Part shown: positions 1 through 6,092 of the stretch, in pieces | Layout of the letters: each line of letters opens with the position of its first letter | Position numbering within the stretch: the stretch's first letter is position 1 | Assembly (NCBI RefSeq): GCF_030504625.1 | Contig: NZ_JAUKWH010000017.1 | Span: forward strand, 1 to 32,619 | From: Neisseria sp. MVDL19-042950 | GTDB taxonomy: Bacteria; Pseudomonadota; Gammaproteobacteria; Burkholderiales; Neisseriaceae | Direction of reading: 5' to 3' | DNA length: 32,619 nucleotides | The notes under the pieces: model-generated | The model's input: only the letters and a program-made list of their open reading frames with translations | The model's database searches: none | What the model was told of the DNA's origin: nothing | Made by a program: the position numbers and the translations under genes

Positions 1-36
1 GAAGGCGGCGGCTTGGGAGGTTACGGGGCCGAGTAG
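1..36 (+). CDS. 3' end of an upstream gene (possibly vgrG-like)
   Basis: The reading frame from base 1 runs eleven codons (EGGGLGGYGAE) to a TAG at 34-36. The tail is Gly-rich and GC-rich, unlike the AT-rich genes that follow one base later. The next proteins look like type VI secretion cargo, so the upstream gene may be a vgrG spike, whose C termini are often Gly-rich. Only the tail is in the window, so this identity is inference from context. Confidence 0.5.
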   Translation, partial: EGGGLGGYGAE

Positions 37-37
37 T

Positions 38-433
38 ATGAATGTAAAAACCCCTTTATTACCTACTACGGGTATATACAGCCGTCGTTTTGATTTCAGC
101 TATATATTTACAAAAGAAATTTTGGAGCAAGGATTAAGCTATCAAGTTATTCATAGAGGTCAAAACTCAGAAACTTTCGAAAAGTTAGATCATGATGGAA
201 GAACTTCAAGATTCTTTGGTAATACACAAGATGAAATTGAGATAGTTGTTATTGGTAAGTTGACAGACGATGACAAGTGGCATTTGGTGGAAGAAAAACA
301 TTGTGATTTACACGAAGAGTGCTGTTGTTGTACAGATGATCATCAAGATTATGAAGAGGATGTTGAGCAAGATGTTGGTAATAATATAAACACAGACGAT
401 TTAATAGAAGATTTCAATAATTTTGGAAATTAA
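38..433 (+). CDS. Small Ig-like domain protein with Cys cluster, T6SS adaptor candidate
   Basis: 131 residues with no signal peptide. Residues about 18-75 (from FDFSYIF through DGRTSRF to EIEIVVIG) follow the pattern of the transthyretin/Ig-like module at the C terminus of VgrG proteins and in small proteins beside them: an aromatic start, a central 'D-GRT' turn and a closing hydrophobic strand. A Cys/His-rich stretch (CDLHEECCCC, about residues 89-98) and an acidic tail follow. The start codon is one base after the stop of the preceding frame and has no good Shine-Dalgarno, so translational coupling is likely. The C-terminal tail (DDLIEDFNNFGN) nearly matches that of the next protein. An adaptor or chaperone linking cargo to VgrG is plausible but unproven. 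Confidence 0.6.
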   Translation: MNVKTPLLPTTGIYSRRFDFSYIFTKEILEQGLSYQVIHRGQNSETFEKLDHDGRTSRFFGNTQDEIEIVVIGKLTDDDKWHLVEEKHCDLHEECCCCTDDHQDYEEDVEQDVGNNINTDDLIEDFNNFGN

Positions 434-435
434 AT

Positions 436-1011
436 ATGAAAAACAAGTTCATTTTATCTGTTTTATTGGCAGTTTTTATATCTTATTCATATGCTGAAAA
501 AGGCAATGAGGTTACATTAACAACGGATGATAAACAGATTATTTTTTTCCCTAATAGTGATTGTGGAAATATAAGGAATACAGATCTTTATTATATGAAA
601 AGAGGGACTGATGCCAACATTATGTTGCGTAAGGTTTGGAAAAAAGTAAGGTTTAATCAAAATAATTCTATTGAAAACTACACTTATTCTTGCGTTAAAG
701 CGAAAAAAAATAAAAAAGTCTATACCGTAAATTTTGTATTCAATACAAAAGATCGCTCACAATTGACTGTAATTTATCCGCCGAATTATAAAAATGCCTA
801 TGGCGTTCACTTTACGTTTGAATGTCAATTTGTAGCAGGTGCCTTTGCAAATAAAGAAGATATTGAACTTAAATCTATATTAGATAAGTACTTAGAACTT
901 GATCCTAGAAGAAAATGCGTGGCAGCACCAGTGGAAGATGACAATACCCTCAATTCAACTGATAACCAACAAGATGATTTATTAGAAGATTATAAAAACT
1001 TCGGAAATTAA
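436..1011 (+). CDS. Secreted hypothetical protein of the effector island
   Basis: 191 residues. An N-terminal signal peptide (MKNKFILSVLLAVFISYSYA, cleavage after about residue 20) predicts export to the periplasm. The mature part has several Cys residues and no motif that I recognise. It starts two bases after the previous stop, with GGAAAT as a weak ribosome site. The C-terminal tail (DDLLEDYKNFGN) repeats that of the preceding protein. A periplasmic partner or immunity-type protein is the simplest guess given the peptidoglycan-hydrolase effector downstream. The base composition is strongly AT-rich compared with the core genes beyond 6 kb. Confidence 0.6.
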   Translation: MKNKFILSVLLAVFISYSYAEKGNEVTLTTDDKQIIFFPNSDCGNIRNTDLYYMKRGTDANIMLRKVWKKVRFNQNNSIENYTYSCVKAKKNKKVYTVNFVFNTKDRSQLTVIYPPNYKNAYGVHFTFECQFVAGAFANKEDIELKSILDKYLELDPRRKCVAAPVEDDNTLNSTDNQQDDLLEDYKNFGN

Positions 1012-1029
1012 GAGAAAATCAGGTAAATT

Positions 1030-3393
1030 ATGCGAAAAAATAAACCAGTAGAAGGAATTGCATATAATTCCAATAGAGAAGGATTTATCTTTGCATTAGC
1101 AAGGAGAGAAAGCTCTGCTGATTTAAATAAAGATGATGCTTTTAACCAAGACTCGATGAGGGTAGTTAATGGTCATGGTTATGTAGGGTTGTTTCAATAC
1201 GGAACATCTGCTCTTATCGATATTGGCTATAAAACAAAAGACGGACTATGGACAGGAAAAAACGGTGCAATATCACTAGAAGCTTTTAAATCATCTCGTC
1301 AAACTCAGATTGCAGCCATTAATTTATCTATAGATTTATGGTGTAAAAGATTACGTGCCACTGGTTTAAATGAATATTATGGAAAAATTGTAAAAGGGAT
1401 TGAAATTACAGAATCAGGTTGCATTGCAGGTTGCCATCTGGTCGGATTGGGAGGATTGGCTTCTTTTTTAAATGCCCCCGGCTCATTAAAGATTAATAAA
1501 AATACCGGCAAATCTCATAAAGAATTTGATGGAAATGGTGTGCATATCAGTCATTATATTGATTTGTTTGCCAATTATGATTTAGAAACCTGCTGTAAAC
1601 GCAAAGTCAGAATAAAACTGAAAGAGCCCGACGATCTTCCTCTGGAAGGCAAAACCGTTACAATTCTTTCTTCCTACAGCGGCAAATACCCAAACAACCC
1701 GTTTAAAGTAAGCTATCAAACGGATCAAGATGGAGAATTGCCTGTTATCGTCAGACATCCCGGTGCCAAAATCGTCTTAGAAATTGATGGACGTCAGAGC
1801 GAAGAAATTATTCAAAGCGCAGATAAAACGCAACCGTACAGCATTATCGCTTCGTATATGAAAGTCAGTGCTCCGTTAGCGGCAAAAGGCGCACCGGAAC
1901 CTAAAAAACAAGATACGGAGGAACAGCCTTCATCGGAGAATATCTCTGAATCTGAAAAAACAGCTTCAGAAGATATCAATTTCAATATTGCCGTTTTGGA
2001 AGGGGATACCGGCAAACCAATCAGTAACGTCAAATTTACCTTGGTTTATAAAGGCAATCCCAAACAACATATTACAGATGGAAGTGGGATTAAAGAAAAC
2101 ATTGTTGCCGAAACGGGGCAGAAAATCCAGTTCTGTATGGCAGGAGAAGGGAACCTCCAACCGGTTACATCATTTACAGTATCGGAAAGCCTGAGGGATA
2201 CGACGGTCAATATTTCCTTACCGGTACACACATTCCATATTCTGGTGGTCGATACGGAGGGAAAACCCGTTCCCAATACCGGATTCAGTATTTTTTACCG
2301 CAATAAAGAGCGCATTAGAAAAACCGATGCCGAAGGCCGTCTGAAAATCAAAGCATTGTTGGGGTTTGTGTACGGATTTGGTAACAAAGGCAATCCTTTG
2401 CTTTATCAAAGATGTCTGCAATCCGTATCCGTCAGAAAAATTATCGTCAACCTGACTGCCGTTCAGATTGCACAGGGTTCCGGACAAACTGCGGAGACAA
2501 CCGTGGCTCGGACAGCACAACAGGTTATAGGAGTAGCAAAACCGACATCTCCGCCAAAAAATGGGAATCGCCAAAGCCAGCCGGCAGAAGAGCAGAAAAC
2601 AGAACTGCCGAAACCGAAGCAGCAAGAGCCGGTAAAACAGAAGAATACGCATACGGAGAAAGGTGGGAAACCGCTGACGGTGGTAGGGGAGGAGAATGTT
2701 TCAAAAGATACCGTCCGTTATCATATATACTATGATGGTACGATTAAAAGGGAAAATGAGGCCGCAACGGGATTTGTTGAGTTTATTTATTATGATATAC
2801 AAGAAAATCAACATTTTTTAAAACGGACAAAATTATTTCCAGCAAAAAAATGGGTAAAGAAAGGAGTATTAGAAAAGCCTCAAAAAACAATACATTTATT
2901 GGATATGAGATCCGTTAATGAATATAAGCAAGGAAATGTTGGATATACTTTAATATTTAATACAGAAAGGTATTATATAAATCCAATCATGATGGCTGCT
3001 ATATTAGGTGCTATGTGTGTCTACAGCACAGATGTGCTGAATGCCCCTGGGGTTTTTGTGAGTCATGGTGGAAGCCATAAAGATGGCAGCCCCAATCCTA
3101 GTAGTTCACATATTAATGGTGAATCTTGCGATTTTAGATATCTGGCAAAACCAAATACAAAAAGATATCTTATTCCTAACTCAAGTGGCACTATTCTTGC
3201 GTCTCAATCAGAATTTGATAAAGTGGCAAATGAAAAATGGGTTGAAATATTTAAATTATTTGGAATTCAAACTTTTTACACTGGTACTACGGCAACAAGT
3301 AAAATTCCAGCTGTAGAGGGAACACGTTTTTGGGTTAATCATCATCACCATTTACATATAGGGAAGCATAATGGAAAAATACAAAAAATATAA
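1030..3393 (+). CDS. Two-domain peptidoglycan hydrolase effector (lysozyme-like plus M15/M74-like), likely T6SS cargo
   Basis: 787 residues, no signal peptide, so export must be by a dedicated machine. Residues 15-180 resemble lysozyme-like cargo domains: an ALARRESS motif with candidate catalytic E27, GYVGLFQYG at 50-58, then ITESGCIAGCHLVGLGG at 126-142. Three Ig-like modules follow (about 192-276, 316-398, 401-476), then a Pro/Gln/Lys-rich linker (about 485-555). The C-terminal domain opens with YHIYYDGTI (564-572), and has H694 in SSSHINGESCD with D701, and NHHHHLHIG (770-778). This H...D...HxH layout matches zinc D,D- or L,D-peptidases of the M15/M74 fold. The protein could therefore cut both glycan and peptide bonds of a rival's wall. 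The last 23 bases overlap the next gene, a candidate periplasmic immunity protein. An AG-type uptake sequence lies in the coding sequence at 2334-2345. T6SS delivery is inferred. Confidence 0.75.
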   Translation: MRKNKPVEGIAYNSNREGFIFALARRESSADLNKDDAFNQDSMRVVNGHGYVGLFQYGTSALIDIGYKTKDGLWTGKNGAISLEAFKSSRQTQIAAINLSIDLWCKRLRATGLNEYYGKIVKGIEITESGCIAGCHLVGLGGLASFLNAPGSLKINKNTGKSHKEFDGNGVHISHYIDLFANYDLETCCKRKVRIKLKEPDDLPLEGKTVTILSSYSGKYPNNPFKVSYQTDQDGELPVIVRHPGAKIVLEIDGRQSEEIIQSADKTQPYSIIASYMKVSAPLAAKGAPEPKKQDTEEQPSSENISESEKTASEDINFNIAVLEGDTGKPISNVKFTLVYKGNPKQHITDGSGIKENIVAETGQKIQFCMAGEGNLQPVTSFTVSESLRDTTVNISLPVHTFHILVVDTEGKPVPNTGFSIFYRNKERIRKTDAEGRLKIKALLGFVYGFGNKGNPLLYQRCLQSVSVRKIIVNLTAVQIAQGSGQTAETTVARTAQQVIGVAKPTSPPKNGNRQSQPAEEQKTELPKPKQQEPVKQKNTHTEKGGKPLTVVGEENVSKDTVRYHIYYDGTIKRENEAATGFVEFIYYDIQENQHFLKRTKLFPAKKWVKKGVLEKPQKTIHLLDMRSVNEYKQGNVGYTLIFNTERYYINPIMMAAILGAMCVYSTDVLNAPGVFVSHGGSHKDGSPNPSSSHINGESCDFRYLAKPNTKRYLIPNSSGTILASQSEFDKVANEKWVEIFKLFGIQTFYTGTTATSKIPAVEGTRFWVNHHHHLHIGKHNGKIQKI

Positions 3394-3871
3394 AATTTTA
3401 GTAGGGTTACTATTGATTAGCCTTTCAAATTTTGCATGTGCACAACAAACCGTCGATAATAAATTTCAGATTGATGGATTTAATGGTATTGGTATTAACT
3501 CTAAATTCAACTCCAAAAGATTAAAGAAAGAATTGGAACATGAGCAAAATAGTACCTGTTTCATTGCTACGGATGGAGTATACAAAAATGTCAGCTATAT
3601 GGTTGACAATGATATTGTTGTTACTATTGGAACAGATGATAGAAATATATCATCTCCTTTTAATGTAAAAATCGGTGATTCTTTAAAGGTCGTCTATCAG
3701 AAACATTTCCATAAAAAAGGTATACGCTTAGAAAATCCATATTCTGGTTTTTCCATTGTTTATTGGCATCCTAATAAAATTGGAGTCAAATATAATATTT
3801 CAAATAATAAAGTTGAAAGCTTTGAGATAGGGAGTAAAGGATATTTGGAATTAATGGAGGGCTGCTCATGA
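3371..3871 (+). CDS. Candidate periplasmic immunity protein for the preceding effector
   Basis: 166 residues with a signal peptide (about residues 1-24, cleavage after ACA before QQ). The start codon lies inside the effector gene, a 23-base overlap that implies coupled expression. A toxin attacking peptidoglycan needs its antidote in the periplasm, and this is the first exported protein after it. No known domain was recognised. The mature part is rich in beta-strand-like segments and has two Cys residues (in STCFIAT and at the C-terminal GCS) that could pair. Immunity function is inferred from position and signal peptide only. Confidence 0.6.
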   Translation: MEKYKKYKILVGLLLISLSNFACAQQTVDNKFQIDGFNGIGINSKFNSKRLKKELEHEQNSTCFIATDGVYKNVSYMVDNDIVVTIGTDDRNISSPFNVKIGDSLKVVYQKHFHKKGIRLENPYSGFSIVYWHPNKIGVKYNISNNKVESFEIGSKGYLELMEGCS

Positions 3872-3942
3872 AAATAAAATATCCATTTGAGAAAAGAAGA
3901 CATGCTGAATTAAATATGGTTTTGTCGATTAAATATCGTTAG
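3868..3942 (+). CDS. 24-codon ORF coupled to the immunity gene, probably a truncated remnant
   Basis: An ATG overlaps the previous stop as ATGA, preceded by AATGGAGG at a good ribosome-site distance. It reads 24 codons (MKIKYPFEKRRHAELN...) to TAG. The last third runs into DNA resembling the 3' end of the downstream lipoprotein genes, but in a different frame. This looks like the 5' stub of a lost gene joined to the 3' debris of another. Translation is plausible but a function is doubtful. Confidence 0.3.
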   Translation: MKIKYPFEKRRHAELNMVLSIKYR

Positions 3943-3975
3943 ATCATCTGAAAGTGTATTTCAGACTCTTTAGAC
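3921..3975 (+). pseudogene. 3' remnant of a third lipoprotein immunity paralog
   Basis: TTTTGTCGATTAAATAT here exactly matches the stop-codon region of the two lipoprotein genes that end at 4735 and 5708. It is followed by a decayed version of their shared terminator (ATCATCTGAAAGTGTATTTCAGACTC in place of an uptake-sequence hairpin). Only this tail survives, which indicates that a further copy once stood here. Confidence 0.55.
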
Positions 3976-4018
3976 ATTTCATCTGCATATCATATTAAGA
4001 GGAAATAAAAGAAAGATT

Positions 4019-4735
4019 ATGAGTATTCTTAAATCCGTTTTACGCGGCTGCCTATTGCTGCTAATGTCCTGTACCCAGGCAGAACATGTTGAAAAGACCA
4101 AAACATCAAACGAGGATATTAGTCCAGCTTCAGAGATCAGTCAGTCTGAAACCAAGCAGTTAATCCCAATAGATGAAGTAGTAAACAAAAGAAAAAATTT
4201 TACCGGTTCTGCGGATTTTCATATTTTGGATTTACTTAAGGCCACGGATGTAGAACGGATTGAGTGTCAATACAGCAAAGAGAGTACCATACAAAATTCT
4301 CAATCTATAGCAATTATTTTCAGAGGGTTATCTGATAGATATATACAACAATGGAAAATATGGGAAAAAGTATATGCAGAAATTATTCAGCTTAGCAAAT
4401 CAAAAAAACTCAGCTTTCATGATTTGGAATCGACATACCTAGTATTAAACGCATATTCCCTTAAAGATAAGAGCAAACATCCGATTTCGATAAAAAAAGT
4501 TGGTGAAGTATACGTTTCTCCCAATAGTAGAATTTTTGAGATCAGGTTATTAGACGGAACATCCGCTCATATCGAAGTGTTTAAAGATATTCCTTATTAT
4601 CATACAGATAATGAAGATGCTGAACACGATTTGACCAATGCCCCCGAATATTCCCCTTATTATTTCCGTTTCTGGTTTGATGGCGACCGTGAAAAGCAGA
4701 CATGCCGTCTAAAATACGATGTTTTTGTCGATTAA
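4019..4735 (+). CDS. Lipoprotein, candidate immunity protein (copy 1)
   Basis: 238 residues. The N terminus (MSILKSVLRGCLLLLMSC) is a lipoprotein signal with lipidated C18, so the protein is membrane-anchored in the cell envelope. AAGAGGAAA lies upstream of the ATG. It is paralogous along its length to the gene at 4959-5708: the same TQAEHVE start, LIPIDEV or LIPIDKV, a shared SKYLVLNAYSLK-like block, VGEVYVS, LLDGTSAHIEVFKDI, and a nearly identical C terminus around FWFDGDREKQTCRLKY. No catalytic motif is evident. Duplicated envelope lipoproteins beside a wall-degrading effector fit immunity proteins, here perhaps against variants carried by rivals. The coding sequence has a one-mismatch uptake sequence near its end, where copy 2 has an exact one. 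Confidence 0.65.
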   Translation: MSILKSVLRGCLLLLMSCTQAEHVEKTKTSNEDISPASEISQSETKQLIPIDEVVNKRKNFTGSADFHILDLLKATDVERIECQYSKESTIQNSQSIAIIFRGLSDRYIQQWKIWEKVYAEIIQLSKSKKLSFHDLESTYLVLNAYSLKDKSKHPISIKKVGEVYVSPNSRIFEIRLLDGTSAHIEVFKDIPYYHTDNEDAEHDLTNAPEYSPYYFRFWFDGDREKQTCRLKYDVFVD

Positions 4736-4744
4736 ATATTATTT

Positions 4745-4779
4745 ATGCCGTCTGAAAGCATATTTCAGACGGCTTTTTT
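4745..4779 (+). terminator. AT-type uptake-sequence hairpin terminator
   Basis: ATGCCGTCTGAAA and TTTCAGACGGC form an inverted pair followed by a run of T, just after the lipoprotein stop. The uptake sequence has the AT form (ATGCCGTCTGAA), whereas most of the window uses AG. The same terminator follows the second paralog. Confidence 0.85.
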
Positions 4780-4958
4780 AAAGATATCAATTTCCATACC
4801 GTATTATTATTTTGAAAAATAAATCTGTGGGATATAGAACGGCTTGTTGAAAGTGCACCAAATTGATGATGAGAAAAAACAAAGCAGTGAAAGATAGCAG
4901 AGAAGATAAGCAACACTGATCTTTATCGGTAGGTAAACTTGAAAAGGAATATATATAT
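4780..4958. other. Intergenic spacer with a trace of effector sequence
   Basis: No gene is seen. Directly after the terminator, bases 4781-4794 match 14 of 14 bases of the effector gene at 1970-1983, which is the start of its second Ig-like module; after that the similarity fades. The rest is AT-rich and ends with GAAAAGGAA, the ribosome site of the next lipoprotein. Confidence 0.4.
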
Positions 4959-5708
4959 ATGAGTATTTACAAATCTGTTTTATCTTGTTGTTTGTTTCTG
5001 TTGATGTCTTGTACACAGGCTGAGCATGTTGAGCAAAAAACTCAAATACAGGGTAAGCATACCGATACAGTTTCAGAAATCAGTCAGTCAGAATCTAAGG
5101 GCCTGATTCCAATTGATAAAGTTCCCAGTGTAATAGAAAATACTTTCAATTTTTCTACAAACAGTATTAGTTATTTACTTAAGACTGAAATTACAACAAT
5201 AGAGTCAATTCAATGTAAAGACAGTAAAGGAGACATTATTGGGGATAATGAGTCTCCGGAATTTCGCACTTCCATACATTTTTTGGGCTTGCCTGATAAT
5301 GAATATAGCCGGGGAAGAGAAATATATGAAGAAGTTAAACAACTTGCTCAAGAAAAAAGAGTGGAAATTAAAGATTTAGAATCAAAATATTTAGTCCTGA
5401 ATGCCTATTCATTGAAAAAACAGGCAAAATATCCTATCAAAGTGAGAAAAGTTGGGGAAGTCTATGTATCCAATAATAATAAATTGTTTGAAATCAAACT
5501 GCTGGATGGAACTTCCGCACACATAGAAGTGTTTAAAGACATTACATATTATTCTATAGATAAAATGGATAAGGACGGAAACATTAAATCAGCCGAATAC
5601 CATGTAAGCGAAGCCCCCGAATACTCCCCCTATTATTTCCATTTCTGGTTTGACGGCGACCGTGAAAAGCAGACATGCCGTCTGAAATATAATGTTTTTG
5701 TCGATTAA
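4959..5708 (+). CDS. Lipoprotein, candidate immunity protein (copy 2)
   Basis: 249 residues, lipoprotein signal MSIYKSVLSCCLFLLMSC with lipidated C18. AAAAGGAA is placed upstream of the ATG. It is a diverged tandem duplicate of the 4019-4735 gene. The middle (about residues 50-110) differs most, while the signal region and the last 60 residues are almost the same. Diversification of the central part with conserved ends is what one expects of immunity paralogs that recognise different toxins. It carries an exact AT-type uptake sequence in the coding region close to its stop, encoding part of CRLKY. Function is inferred from context. Confidence 0.65.
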   Translation: MSIYKSVLSCCLFLLMSCTQAEHVEQKTQIQGKHTDTVSEISQSESKGLIPIDKVPSVIENTFNFSTNSISYLLKTEITTIESIQCKDSKGDIIGDNESPEFRTSIHFLGLPDNEYSRGREIYEEVKQLAQEKRVEIKDLESKYLVLNAYSLKKQAKYPIKVRKVGEVYVSNNNKLFEIKLLDGTSAHIEVFKDITYYSIDKMDKDGNIKSAEYHVSEAPEYSPYYFHFWFDGDREKQTCRLKYNVFVD

Positions 5709-5717
5709 ATATTATGT

Positions 5718-5752
5718 ATGCCGTCTGAAAGCATATTTCAGACGGCTTTTTT
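5718..5752 (+). terminator. AT-type uptake-sequence hairpin terminator (second copy)
   Basis: Inverted pair ATGCCGTCTGAAA / TTTCAGACGGC followed by six T. It is nearly identical to the hairpin at 4745-4779, so terminator and gene were duplicated together. Confidence 0.85.
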
Positions 5753-6005
5753 AGGATGCCTGTTTCAATATTGCCGTTTTGGAAGAGGGCACCGGCAAAC
5801 CGAGCGGCAAGGTTAAATTTACTTTGGCCTATAAAGGCAATCTCGAACAGCATGTTGCAGACGGTTATGGTGTTCGGGGAAACATGCAATTTTCCGTCGG
5901 TTGATAGGGTAGGGAAAGCCTGTTTCCGATACCGGATTCAGTATTCTTTACCGCAATAAAGAGCGTGTCAGAAAAACCGACGGCGGAGGCCGTCTGAAAG
6001 ATTGA
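5753..6005 (+). pseudogene. Decayed fragment of a second effector gene (Ig-like modules)
   Basis: From 5764 the frame reads FNIAVLEEGTGKPSGKVKF and onward to an early TGA, aligning with effector residues about 317-356 (FNIAVLEGDTGKPISNVKF). After an internal deletion and frame change it resumes as GKPVSDTGFSILYRNKERV and then RKTDGGGRLK, matching effector residues 411-439, and stops at 6003-6005. The lysozyme-like head and the peptidase tail are both missing. Codons are more GC-rich than in the intact effector, so the source was a diverged homolog rather than a recent copy. This is a non-functional orphan module at the edge of the island. Confidence 0.8.
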
Positions 6006-6061
6006 TTTAAGACGGCCGGTATTAAGCTATAATTTTATTGTTTTTTTTATTTTAAATTTCG

Positions 6062-6083
6062 AGGCCGTCTGAAAAGGCGGCCT
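6062..6083 (+). repeat. Uptake sequence forming a small hairpin in the exporter leader
   Basis: AGGCCG (6062-6067) and CGGCCT (6078-6083) can pair, with TCTGAAAAGG as the loop. The loop holds the only SD-like bases (AAAAGG) before the exporter start, so translation could be damped. Upstream, TATAAT at 6028-6033 is a candidate -10 box without a convincing -35. Confidence 0.4.
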
Positions 6084-6092
6084 TTGCCCAAT

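Noticed and set aside
1812-2276. Several 64-76-codon frames on the minus strand within the effector
   Set aside because: They overlap each other and the well-supported effector domains; no ribosome sites are seen.
2218-2652. A 144-codon minus-strand frame inside the effector gene
   Set aside because: It is the shadow of the Ig-module and linker coding region, with no start signal.
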